A stretch of 64,000 nt of DNA. Origin: Streptomyces sp. NBC_00271 (GTDB lineage Bacteria; Actinomycetota; Actinomycetes; Streptomycetales; Streptomycetaceae). Of this stretch, positions 26,777 through 35,012 are shown one piece after another. The notes under the pieces are model-generated. The model was not told where the DNA came from and made no database searches. It saw only the letters and a list, made by a program, of their open reading frames with translations. The DNA lies in assembly GCF_036178845.1 (NCBI RefSeq), contig NZ_CP108070.1:1922001-1986000 (forward strand). The letters are read 5' to 3'. The position numbers were made by a program, and so were the translations under genes. Each line of letters starts with the position of its first letter. The stretch's first letter is position 1.

Positions 26777-27445
26777 ATGACCAACACTCCTCCTACCCTC
26801 TCGAACAGGCTGCACGACGGCGTACTCGCTCTCCCTTCCGGGCCGCTGGTCGAGGCGAGCCTCGCCGCCGCCCGCGCCGCGGTGCATCCGTCCGTGCTGA
26901 ACCACAGCATTCGCGGCTTCTACTGGGCCCGCCTGTTCGCCGCCCACAGGGGAGTTCTGAACGACGCGGACTACAACGAGGAGCTCCTCTTCGCCGCCAA
27001 CGTGATGCACGACCTGGGAACGGGCCCGGACGCACCGGGCCGACTCCGGTTCGAGATGGAAGGCGCCGATCTCGCCGCCGCCGTGCTGACCGGTCTCGGA
27101 GCCCCCGCCGGAGACGTCGACAAGGTCTGGGAAGCCATCGCGCTTCACACCACTCCGCAGATCCCCGAACGCATGGGGCTGCTGACCTACCTGACCTACG
27201 AAGCCATCTGGATCGACTTCGGCAAGAACGCCGACCTCGTGGCCGGGGAACAGGAGCGCATCCATGCCGCGTATCCGCGGCTGGAGATGGTCCGCAATCT
27301 GACCGAAGAAGTCCTCGCCCACGGTGCCCGCTCCGAGACGGCCGCGCCTCCCTACGCGATCGCCTACCACCTTGCGCAGGAGCGGGCAGCCCACGGCGTC
27401 ACCTCCATGGAGCGTGGCGTGGTCAGCGGACCGTGGGGTGAGTAG
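26777..27445 (+). CDS. HD-domain protein, cyanamide-hydratase-like
   Basis: 222 residues. Metal-ligand pattern of the HD superfamily: His in LNHSIRGFYWARLF, the HD pair in NVMHDLGTGPD, then EGADLAAAVLTGLG and IALHTTPQIPERMG. The NHS(I/L)R start and short length resemble cyanamide hydratase/DDI2-like HD enzymes, which hydrate a nitrile-like carbon to a urea. Divergent from the GlxA regulator. A role in detoxifying a nitrile or isonitrile-type metabolite is inference. No ribosome site is obvious before ATG 26777. Confidence 0.8.
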   Translation: MTNTPPTLSNRLHDGVLALPSGPLVEASLAAARAAVHPSVLNHSIRGFYWARLFAAHRGVLNDADYNEELLFAANVMHDLGTGPDAPGRLRFEMEGADLAAAVLTGLGAPAGDVDKVWEAIALHTTPQIPERMGLLTYLTYEAIWIDFGKNADLVAGEQERIHAAYPRLEMVRNLTEEVLAHGARSETAAPPYAIAYHLAQERAAHGVTSMERGVVSGPWGE

Positions 27446-27660
27446 CGAAGCTTTCGCTGTACGAGCCCGAGGCATATGTGCAGCCCGAACCAGGCACCGT
27501 TCTTCACGGAACCGATGGCCGGTGGCTCTACGTTTTCGACATCGTGGGCGGCCTGCCGTCCAAGTGAGAGGGATCCAGCCGGTCGTCCCATTCCATATTT
27601 GAAACTTTCCTGGCTTCCCAAGAAATCCGGGGAGTCAACCATGAGAAGCGGAGTCAAGCA

Positions 27661-28259
27661 GTGTCGAATTTTGCAGAGTTCACGTTCCGAGCACAGCCGG
27701 GTTACAACGAAGCAGCGGCTCGGGAGATCGTCACCAGATCGATTCCCGTCAGGACGATCGCCATGTACTGCTTCGACCCCCGGGCGGCCGGGGCCGCACA
27801 AGCGGTGGCCGATCACTTCGGCGACGAGATCTACCCCGGCGAACTTCTCCTCGACGAGACCGGCAGAAAGATAGGCTTCACGCGACGGTGTTCCCCCTGA
27901 TCGTCGGCGGTGGGCGCGCGGCGGACGCTCTTCGCTCGATCACGGTCTCCCAGCACCTCTTCGGAGTCGAGCGAGTTGTCGTCGTACACCACTCCTTCTG
28001 CGGCGCCACCACCTTCACGGCGGAGGGAATCACCGCTGCGTGGAATCAGGAGCAGCACACCGACATCTCGTCGTTGTACGACTGGGACGGCATCGCCATC
28101 GCCGACTTAGAAAAGTCACTCAACTACGACGTGAGCCTGATCCGCAACAGCCCGGGCACCCCCAAGCACGTTGAGATTTACGGCCTTTTCTACGACATCG
28201 ATTCCGGTGAGCTGACCGAGCTCGTTCGCGACGTTCCCACCGAGACCGAGGCCGCGTAA
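27661..28259 (+). pseudogene. Beta-carbonic-anhydrase-like gene, frameshifted
   Basis: GTG 27661 has GGAG 8 nt upstream. The first frame reads TFRAQPGYNEAAAREIVTRS and IAMYCFDPRAAGA, which carries the Cys-x-Asp-x-Arg zinc/active-site dyad. It ends in a stop at 27898. The second frame picks up near 27885 (FPLIVGGGRAADALRSITVS) and carries the second ligand set VVVVHHSFCGATTF, to the stop at 28259. Joined, they give about 199 residues, normal for beta-class carbonic anhydrases (CO2 hydration). The lesion is a small indel around 27880-27890. A TTA codon (28107-28109) would make expression depend on the bldA tRNA. Whether the frameshift is real is open. Confidence 0.65.
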
Positions 28260-28272
28260 TAATCCGTGCGTA

Positions 28273-28313
28273 GGTGCGGCGGAAGGGTAAAGCTCGTGGA
28301 CGTCCGCCGCACC
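28273..28313 (+). terminator. 11-bp hairpin after the carbonic-anhydrase-like gene
   Basis: GGTGCGGCGGA (28273-28283) pairs exactly with 28303-28313, 19-nt loop, starting 14 nt after the stop at 28259. Confidence 0.55.
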
Positions 28314-28352
28314 CGCGCTCGGTTTCATTTCTGGAGCCGGACGCTCGGTCGG

Positions 28353-28991
28353 TGTCCTGTCTCAAGGGACTTTGATCGGTCTCACCGAAGTTTGACGACC
28401 ATCCTGTTCGTCTTATCGAAGCTTGATCACTGCTAGGGGCGTCTCGTAGATCAGGCCGCGTACCCTCGGCTGCGTGCCTCGCCATTCGAAGAAGCCCCGC
28501 CGGCTGGTCGCCAACGGGCGCGTGTACATGTGGACGATGCGCCACAGCCACCGACGGGACGCCGACGGCCGGTCCGTGGACTGCCGCCAAACCCTGACTC
28601 TGTCCCCGCAACCGGTTGGCACCGGCGGCCCGCTGCGCATTGTCTTTGCCGCGGGTCCCGGCCGATACGTCCCAGGCGGCGCCCCCTTCGGCTCCGGGGA
28701 CGTGGGCTTCATCCGGGGTGCAGAGCTGAACCTGCACGAGCCGGGCGCCGTCCGGGCTTTGCTCGACGTGGCGTTGGCCGGTGGGTGGCAGCCAGGGGAG
28801 CCGCGAGCGGTGGAGGTCGACGGCTGGCTCCTGCTGGAGCCGGCGGCCGCCGCGCGAGCCGAGGACACCAGCCCCGAGGGCCCGTAGGAGGTGGCTCCTC
28901 TTCGCCTGACTTCATTGATCCTGAGACGAGCCCACCACCGCGCGGCGATCAGACTTCGGTGAGACTGGTCAAACTCCGTTGAGACGCGACA
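28353..28991. mobile_element. 639-bp transposase-less element with TIRs and 5-bp target duplication
   Basis: Left end 28353-28395 and right end 28949-28991 are 43-bp inverted repeats agreeing at 36 of 43 positions, both starting TGTC. Each contains two copies of an 18-bp unit of the form TCTCAnCGAAGTTTGAtC. A third copy lies inside the left end (28411-28428). The flanks are a perfect direct duplication: GTCGG at 28348-28352 and at 28992-28996. This is proof of transposition by a TGT...ACA-ended element with subterminal binding repeats (IS21, IS481 and Tn7/Mu-like elements share such ends). There is no transposase inside, only a 137-codon ORF. A helper transposase must act in trans. The family is not identified. 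Confidence 0.85.
28474..28887 (+). CDS. Cargo protein of the 639-bp element (unknown function)
   Basis: 137 residues from GTG 28474. I do not recognise the family. The N-terminus is strongly basic and Trp/His-containing (RHSKKPRRLVANGRVYMWTM, then RHSHRR). The middle is beta-rich (PLRIVFAAGPGRYVPGG). A late motif AELNLHEPGAVRALLDVAL and GGWQPGEPRAVEVDGWLLLE precedes an acidic tail. No membrane segment, signal peptide or transposase motif is seen. It fills most of the space between the inverted repeats, so it is the only candidate for what the element carries. No clear ribosome site precedes the start. Confidence 0.6.
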   Translation: MPRHSKKPRRLVANGRVYMWTMRHSHRRDADGRSVDCRQTLTLSPQPVGTGGPLRIVFAAGPGRYVPGGAPFGSGDVGFIRGAELNLHEPGAVRALLDVALAGGWQPGEPRAVEVDGWLLLEPAAAARAEDTSPEGP

Positions 28992-29006
28992 GTCGGGTAC
29001 GGACAC

Positions 29007-29327
29007 TCAGGGCGTGGCGGCCGGTACGTCGACCGATATTGCGAAGTTGGCCAAGGCGAAGTACCCGGTGGCGGCCACGCACTTCGCCGCCGCTGTGCTC
29101 GGGTCGGACTGCCGCTGCGCTTCGTGGAGCGAGAGCAGTCCGGACAGCACGGCCATATCGGTTGCCTCGTCAAGGATCTGATCCACGGTCACCTCGCCTG
29201 TGCCCGCCAGTTCCCGCGCCCGTTTGATGGCCTGCGCCGGATCGTCCAGCAGTTCGGTGAGGAAGTCGGCACCGACGTCTGCCAGCGCGCCGGCCGCACA
29301 CTGCATTAGGGGCTGACTGGGGATCAT
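29007..29327 (-). CDS. Hypothetical protein
   Basis: 106 residues with plausible composition: MQCAAGALADVGADFLTELL, then DPAQAIKRARELAGTGEVTV and AAAKCVAATGYFALANFAIS. Mostly helical by appearance, no membrane segment certain, family unknown. Its stop lies 16 nt from the right end of the 639-bp element, so the insertion may have removed a longer C-terminus. No clear ribosome site precedes ATG 29327. Confidence 0.4.
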   Translation of the reverse strand: MIPSQPLMQCAAGALADVGADFLTELLDDPAQAIKRARELAGTGEVTVDQILDEATDMAVLSGLLSLHEAQRQSDPSTAAAKCVAATGYFALANFAISVDVPAATP

Positions 29328-29360
29328 GCGCGGTGGTTGTGGGGCCTTTGTGTCCTCATA

Positions 29361-29608
29361 TCAGAGGCCGGCGAACAGCCCGAGGTTCACGGAGACGTCG
29401 GTCCGTGTGGGCCGGGCCTCGGCGACCGGCCGGTACACCTCACCGGCGGCTTGTGCGCAGTCGCCGATCAGTTCGGTGAGGGTAGCGAGCAGCCTGCGTG
29501 CCGACGACGGCGTGCGAGCGGCTCCGCGTGGTTCTGTGCGGACACCCCGCCCATGCCTCGTTCGGACAGCGGATCCATGGTCAGTACCTCTTCGATGAGT
29601 AGGGGCAT
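29361..29608 (-). pseudogene. Small unknown gene, frameshifted
   Basis: ATG 29608 has GGGAG 5-6 nt upstream and reads MPLLIEEVLTMDPLSERGMG, GVSAQNHAEPLARRR. Near 29500 the protein-like reading moves one base to SARRLLATLTELIGDCAQAA and GEVYRPVAEARPTRTD, ending LGLFAGL at 29361. About 82 residues if joined. Family unknown. The rest of 29609-29920 shows nothing. Confidence 0.35.
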
Positions 29609-29920
29609 GAAAGCTCCCGGCTACGCGAACGCTGCGTTTGCCCGCCCGTCCTGCGGAAGGGCCGACTGTCGTGCACTCGTCGAGGTCATCCGGCCCGGGG
29701 CCGAGCGGGTGATGTACGCCGACGAGCTGCTGACGGTCGGGCGGTGATGGGCGCAGCTGTCCCCACCGGCGCCCGCAACGGGCGCGTCGGGTGTGGTCAT
29801 TGCTTCGTCTACCAGCGAGGGCGGACGCGGCCAGCGCGGCGGTGATGTCGAGTGCCGCTCGCTTGTAGCGGGCGGCCACGTCCGCGACAGGCACTCACGA
29901 GGAATCGATGGGAGGTTGGA

Positions 29921-31551
29921 TCAGCGGAGTCTCAGTGCCTTCATGACACGTAGGCTCACGCTGATGAAAGCTGCGTACTGCTGATCGTCCATGCCCATCG
30001 GCGGGGCCAGCGGAAGTATCCGCTGCGTGGCGACGGTCTGCGCCTCCGTGCAGTTGAGGATGCCTTCGAGGCCGCGCCGACGACCGAGTCCGGAGTCCTT
30101 CATGCCGCCCATCGGAGACCGGACGCTGCCATGGGCAGATGTGTAGCCCTCGTTGACGTTCACGGTGCCGCTCTGCAGACGGGCCGCGATGCGTTCACCG
30201 CGCCGTATGTCCTTCGTCCACACACTGGAGTTGAGGCCGTACGGCGTGGCGTTCACTCGCTCGACCGCCTCGTCTTCGTCGGTGAAGCGGTACACCGATA
30301 CGACCGGTCCGAAGGTTTCCTCCGCATGGACGGCCATCGTGGGCTCCACGCCGTCCAGGATGGTGGGCTCATAGAAAAAGGGGCCGACATCAGGGCGCGG
30401 CCTTCCCCCGGTGAGGACTGTGGCCCCCTCGGCGACGGCTTGGTCGACGTGCCGGGATACCGCTTCCAGTTGGCGCCGGCCATCCAGCGAACCCATTCCG
30501 ACCCCGTAGCTCAGCGATGTGCCGAGGGTGAGCGCTCTGGTGCGTCTGACGAATCGCTCCAAGAACGCGGCGGCGACCGACGAGTGGACGAAGATCCGCT
30601 CGGCCGACAGGCACAACTGGTCGGCCGAGGAGAAGCACGTGCGAACCGCGCCCTCGACCGCCTTGTCCAGGTCCGCGTCGGCCAACACGAGCAGGGCGTT
30701 CTTGCCGCCCAGTTCGAGTGACGCGCCGACCAGACGGGCCGCCGCACGGGTTGCGACATCCCGGCCGGTGCGAACAGAGCCGGTGAACGCGACGTAGTCG
30801 GCCTGATCCACGACGGCGGGCCCGACGACCCGGCCGTCGCCGATGACAATCTGCCAGACGTCGGCGGCAGCCCGGCCTGGATGAGCTGCCTGCGCGCCCA
30901 CAGCGGCGTCAGGGTGCTCTGCGTATCCGGTTTCGTCACGACGGCGTTGCCGGCGACGAGAGCGGGCAGCGCGTCCCCCAGGGAGAGTTCAAGGGGGTAG
31001 TTCCAGGGGACGATCTGCCCGACCACGCCTCGCGGGTGGCGCCACTCGGTGACTTTCGTGAGCACCGGAAACGCGCCGAGGTGTCGCCGCGGCCGGAGGT
31101 ACGCGGGGGCCTTGCGTCCGTAGTGCCGGGCCACCACGGCGACTCCCTGCACTTCCTCGTGTGCGTGCAGGCGAGCCTTTCCTGTCTCCACCTGGATCAG
31201 GTCCATCGCCTCGGCTTGTTTGTCCAGGAGGATGTCGTGAAATCGGAGAAGAACTGCCGCACGCCTTCGAACCGAAAGCGAGGCCCATTCCCGCTGGGCC
31301 TCCCGGGCCCTGCTGAACGCCACCTCTACATCGTGGGGTGTCGACGCGGGCAGCTCCGCGACAATCTCGCCCGTCATGGGGGTACAACTCACGGTACGGC
31401 CGCTGCCCTGGACCCCTCGCGTGAGTCGAAACACCAGGTCAGAGGTCACTACGTCGGTCACCGTCCGGCCGCTTTGTGCTGCAACAGGGTTGCCGTCACC
31501 GGTAGCGATGTTGTTAATTTCTGATTCGACACCCATCGACGCATATCCCAA
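29921..31551 (-). pseudogene. Aldehyde dehydrogenase (succinate-semialdehyde DH-like), frameshifted
   Basis: From ATG 31551 the first frame covers the N-terminal cofactor domain (VVGQIVPWNYPLELSLGDAL, then ALVAGNAVVTKPDTQSTLTP). At about 30870 one base is missing in a CCG run. The second frame continues DVWQIVIGDGRVVGPAVVDQ, then YVAFTGSVRTGR, the catalytic Glu in LELGGKNALLV and the catalytic Cys in SSADQLCLSAERIFV. It ends at 29921 after SPMGGMKDSGLGRRRG. Rejoined length is about 543 residues, with all catalytic motifs intact. It would oxidise aldehydes with NAD(P)+ and is closest in style to succinate-semialdehyde dehydrogenases. One corrected base restores it, so a sequencing error is possible. 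Confidence 0.8.
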
Positions 31552-31619
31552 TCACTAGACATAAATCAAAGGACGACATTCTCTCGGAACTGCGTCGTGG
31601 CCTGAAGTGCCGTTCCATC

Positions 31620-31860
31620 CCGCGCAACAGATCAGCCAGCACGGGAAAATTCCGGAAGCGTGCTTCGCGTCGTTGGGCAGCAGAACGGCGAAGAGAAGGG
31701 CGCCGGCAGAGGCGATGGCACATCCGACCGCGGCGATGGTGCCGGCCGGAAGGCGGAATCGGCATTGGATGGCATCACCGAGAGTGACGGCCGGCACGAA
31801 GCCCGCAGGGCCGGGGAGGCCGGCACATCCGGTCTCGTTGGCCGAGCAGTGCCATGCGAA
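31620..31860 (-). pseudogene. MFS pump fragment, duplicate of 23315-24757
   Basis: The frame reads TGCAGLPGPAGF, then RFRLPAGTIAAVGCAIASAG and ALLFAVLLPNDAKHASGIFP, CWLI. It aligns with TGCASLPGPIGF ... RIPAGVIAAAGSVIASAGIL in the intact pump. Only about 75 residues of the middle survive, between the aldehyde dehydrogenase and the duplicated TetR gene. Confidence 0.75.
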
Positions 31861-32002
31861 GACATGCGCCTCTTCCGTTCTGCGGGATGCACGGAATGCC
31901 GTGAGCAAAGGACACCAGGGGTTCTGGACCGCCCTGTCAGGAACGGTAGGAAGTTGTGGACCGGAATGTCAAGAATGCTTGTGGGGCCTGTACGCTGGTC
32001 TC

Positions 32003-32644
32003 ATGGGACGCCCACCAGGTTTCGACAAGGACGAGGTCGTACACGCCGTGGAACGGCAGTTCCGCCGCACCGGATACGCCGGTACCAGTGTTGACGACAT
32101 CGCCAAGGCCGGCGGGCTGGGCCGCGGCAGCCTCTACGCCGCCTTCGGCGACAAGAGCAAGCTGTACCTGCGGACGCTGGAGGCGTACTGCGACCGCACC
32201 GAGGCCGCCTGGGAGGCCGTACTCGAAGGCCCGGATGACACCGCCCTGGAACGGCTGCACGCCTATCTCGTGAAGTCAGCGCGATGTGTGCACGATGACC
32301 CCGACCGGCTCGGCTGCATGGTGACCGGCTTCGCCGTCGAGGGAGTCGACCATGATCCACAGGCCGGTGCACGCGTCAGCCAGGCCCTCGGGAGGATCGA
32401 GGGTTCGCTGACCGGGTGCGTTCAGGCTGCGCAGCGCCATGGCGACCTCGATCCCGAGGCGGACGCCCGAGGAATCAGTCACCTGCTCATGGCGGTCAAC
32501 CGGGGCATGGAAGTAATGGCCAGGGCCGGGTTCGACGTGGTCGCGCTGGAGCGCGTTGCCGATCAGGCATTCGAAGGACTCCCGCTGACGACACGGGCCC
32601 GGTCCCATCGGGCGCCCCGCCCAGTCGTCTCCGACGCTTGCTGA
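32003..32644 (+). CDS. TetR family repressor, paralogue of 24896-25537
   Basis: 213 residues, same length as its paralogue and about 80 percent identical by eye: VVHAVERQFRRTGYAG, TSVDDIAKAGGLGRGSLYAA, LGCMVTGFAVEGVDHDPQAG, FEGLPLTTRARSHRAPRPVV. Upstream promoter spacing (TGTCAA, 18 bp, TACGCT) and the lack of a ribosome site are also conserved, suggesting leaderless translation from ATG 32003. Its former target, the divergent pump gene, survives only as a 75-residue fragment. It is now an orphan that may still bind the operators at the intact locus. Confidence 0.9.
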   Translation: MGRPPGFDKDEVVHAVERQFRRTGYAGTSVDDIAKAGGLGRGSLYAAFGDKSKLYLRTLEAYCDRTEAAWEAVLEGPDDTALERLHAYLVKSARCVHDDPDRLGCMVTGFAVEGVDHDPQAGARVSQALGRIEGSLTGCVQAAQRHGDLDPEADARGISHLLMAVNRGMEVMARAGFDVVALERVADQAFEGLPLTTRARSHRAPRPVVSDAC

Positions 32645-32681
32645 GCGCCGCTTGCTCGAGGGTCCGCACTCCGCAGTGCGG

Positions 32682-33308
32682 TCAGCGTTCTGCGGCGAAT
32701 GACTCGATGTAGGCCAGGGCCCCGTACAGCGCGTCACGCAGGGGTGTGGACTCGCCGACCGCCTGGTCCAGCAGTGCTCCGCCCTGGAACGCGGCGGCGA
32801 GCAGGTGGGCGAGCGCGGCCGGGTCGGCCTCCGGCCGCAGTTCGCCGCGCTCGCGCATCTTGCTCAGACCGCGCTTGAACAGCTCCTGCCACCGCTCGAA
32901 GCCGTGGGCCACCGCGTCCCGGTGGGAGGGCTCGGCCTTGACGACCTCGGCGGCCAGGGAGCCGAACGTGCACCCGCCGCGCAGCATGTCCTGCGAGGCG
33001 ATGTAGGAGTCGGCCCACCGGCGCAGGGCGGCGAAGCTGTCCAGCTCGCCCAGCTCGGGTGCCTGGTGGCGGGCGACGATGTTGTCGGCCTGCCAGGCGA
33101 GCACCGCGCGCACCAGGGACTCCTTGGTGGGGAAGTGGCGCGTCAGCTGCGAGCCGCTGACTCCGGCGGCCTCCCGGATCTGCTCGTTGTTGGTGTTCTG
33201 CGCGCCGTGTTCGTAGATCAGCTCGGCGGCCGCCTTGACGATGCGTTCGCGCGTGGCCAGGCCCTTGGCGGTCAGCTTCTGGCCCGGCGCTTCGCTGGTG
33301 ATGGTCAT
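32682..33308 (-). CDS. TetR family repressor
   Basis: 208 residues from ATG 33308. HTH region RERIVKAAAELIYEHGAQNT, NNEQIREAAGVSGSQLTR and HFPTKESLVRAVLAWQADNI. Ligand domain ends (MLRGGCTFGSLAAEVVKAEP, then DPAALAHLLAAAFQGGALLD) match the TetR_C class of proteins that respond to electrophiles or flavonoid-like compounds. Divergent from the MFS gene at 33418 with two direct-repeat operators between. It probably controls the whole rightward cluster to 37658. Confidence 0.92.
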   Translation of the reverse strand: MTITSEAPGQKLTAKGLATRERIVKAAAELIYEHGAQNTNNEQIREAAGVSGSQLTRHFPTKESLVRAVLAWQADNIVARHQAPELGELDSFAALRRWADSYIASQDMLRGGCTFGSLAAEVVKAEPSHRDAVAHGFERWQELFKRGLSKMRERGELRPEADPAALAHLLAAAFQGGALLDQAVGESTPLRDALYGALAYIESFAAER

Positions 33309-33325
33309 GGTGAGCATCGTACCGC

Positions 33326-33406
33326 AAAAAGGGGCTTGACAACCCATTCTCCGGGGTGTCTCCTGGAGGCAGGTCAAAAAGGGCTGCCAAGCCCATTCCT
33401 CTGGGG
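33326..33406. promoter_or_regulatory. Two direct-repeat operators in the TetR/MFS gap
   Basis: Two 31-nt copies start 50 bp apart: 33326-33356 and 33376-33406. Both begin AAAAAGGG and end CTNNGGGG-like. Each holds a dyad (GGGCTTGACAACCC; GGGCTGCCAAGCCC). A TTGACA at 33336-33341 inside the first copy may be a -35 box. These are good candidates for the binding sites of the TetR protein at 32682-33308. Confidence 0.6.
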
Positions 33407-33417
33407 AGGCGGACAGG

Positions 33418-34839
33418 ATGTCCACACAGGCTGCACCGCAGGCGGTCGCGACGCCACCGCACACCGGCCCGGCCCCGGCCGTCACCGAGGCGGGTCACCC
33501 GCGCCGCTGGAGCATCATGGCGGTGCTGGGTGCCGTCGCCTTCATGGCGCAGCTCGACTTCTTCGTCGTCAACGTCGCCCTCGACGGGATCGGGCAGTCG
33601 TTCCCGGGCACGGGAGTCGCGAGCGTGTCGTGGGTTCTGTCGGCCTACGCGATCGTCTTCGCCGCCGTGCTCGTGCCCGCGGGCCGGATCGCGGACCACT
33701 GGGGGCGCAAGAAGATGCTGCTGTCCGGAGTGGCACTCTTCACCCTGACCTCCGCCGTCGCGGCTGCCGCGCCGAGTCTCGGCGTGCTGGTCGGTGCCCG
33801 GGCTCTCCAGGCCGTCGGCGCGGCGATGATCGTGCCGACCTCGCTCGGCCTGCTCTACCCGAGCTTCCCCAAGCGCCGGCACACCCTGGTGGTCGGCCTG
33901 TGGGCGGGCGTGGGCGCGATCGCAGCCTCGGCGGGCCCGCCCGTCGGCGGTCTGCTCGTCACCCTCGACTGGCGGTGGATCTTCCTGATCAACGTCCCCG
34001 TCGGGATCGCCACCCTCGTCGCCGGCGCGCTGCTGCTGCCCGAGGTGCGTCAGCCCAAGGGTGCCGCTGTGCCAGACGCGGCTTCCGCCCTCGCACTGCT
34101 GCTGGCCGTGAGCCTGCTGGTGCTCGCCACCGTCGAGGGACCGGGGTGGGGCTGGACGGACATCCGCACCGTGGCCCTGTTCGCGGTCGCGGCCCTGGCC
34201 GCTGCCGCGACCGTCGAGCGCACCCTCCGCGCCAAGGCGCCGGTGATCGAGAAGCAGTTGTTCGCGGGCAGGCCGTTCACCGCCGCCACCGTGGCCTTGT
34301 TCCTGTTCTCCGCCGGCTTCGCCATCGTCCTGCTCAGCACCGCCCTGTTCATGCAGGAGGTCTGGCACTTCAGCCCGCTGCGCGCCGGCGTCTCCATCGC
34401 CCCGGCCCCCCTGGCCTCGATCGCCTTCGCCATGAACGCCGGCCCCATCCAGAGCCGCTTCGGACGCACCGCCCCCGCCGTGACCGGCACGCTGGCCATG
34501 GCACTCGCCGCCGGCTACTGGATCACGAACGTGCACACCACCCCCGACTACTGGGGCGGCATGCTCCCGGGCCTGATCCTGGTCGGCCTGGCCGGCGGTC
34601 TGACCCAAGCGCCGCTGTTCGCCGCCGCAGGCACCCTCGCACCCGAACGCGCCACCACCGGCAGCGCCGTACTCAACATGAGCCGGCAGATCGGCAGCGC
34701 CGTGGGCGTGGCCCTGCTCGTCGCCCTCACCCCCCAGACCACGACCGCCGGGTTCGACCATGCCTGGTCCGTCCAAGCCGGCGCCGGAATCGCCGCGGCC
34801 ACCGCGCTGCTCGCCCTCCGGCCCCGCCACACACCCTGA
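33418..34839 (+). CDS. MFS drug:proton antiporter, DHA2 type
   Basis: 473 residues, 14 predicted helices. Helix 1: VAFMAQLDFFVVNVALDGIG. Motif A: AGRIADHWGRKKM. Motif C region: IAASAGPPVGGLLVTL, then WRWIFLINVPVGIATL. A distinct QIGSAVGVALLVAL near the end. It starts the rightward cluster MFS, NmrA-like, SDR, methyltransferase (gaps 173, 16 and 44 nt). Controlled by the divergent TetR. It should export a drug-like or metabolite substrate. Confidence 0.93.
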   Translation: MSTQAAPQAVATPPHTGPAPAVTEAGHPRRWSIMAVLGAVAFMAQLDFFVVNVALDGIGQSFPGTGVASVSWVLSAYAIVFAAVLVPAGRIADHWGRKKMLLSGVALFTLTSAVAAAAPSLGVLVGARALQAVGAAMIVPTSLGLLYPSFPKRRHTLVVGLWAGVGAIAASAGPPVGGLLVTLDWRWIFLINVPVGIATLVAGALLLPEVRQPKGAAVPDAASALALLLAVSLLVLATVEGPGWGWTDIRTVALFAVAALAAAATVERTLRAKAPVIEKQLFAGRPFTAATVALFLFSAGFAIVLLSTALFMQEVWHFSPLRAGVSIAPAPLASIAFAMNAGPIQSRFGRTAPAVTGTLAMALAAGYWITNVHTTPDYWGGMLPGLILVGLAGGLTQAPLFAAAGTLAPERATTGSAVLNMSRQIGSAVGVALLVALTPQTTTAGFDHAWSVQAGAGIAAATALLALRPRHTP

Positions 34840-35012
34840 CCACACGCCCTGACCACAGGGCCGCGGCCACTCGGGTCAGGCCCGCCACCACAGCCTCCTG
34901 CTCCTGCTGGACGGGCATCGCACCGTCTCTCACCCCTCGCGAGCGACACCCGCTCGAAGCACTGACGCTGGAGTTCCCACCAGCTCCCTCTCGAACAACG
35001 GAGATCACCATC

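Noticed and set aside
28353..28440. Left repeat cluster considered only as an operator region for the 28474 gene
   Set aside because: The matching inverted copy at the other end and the exact 5-bp target duplication show it is a transposon end, although it could also bind a regulator.
32805..35012. Plus-strand part of a 1027-codon open frame
   Set aside because: Only its last 292 codons (from ATG 35013) encode a real protein; the rest overlaps the TetR and MFS genes in other frames.
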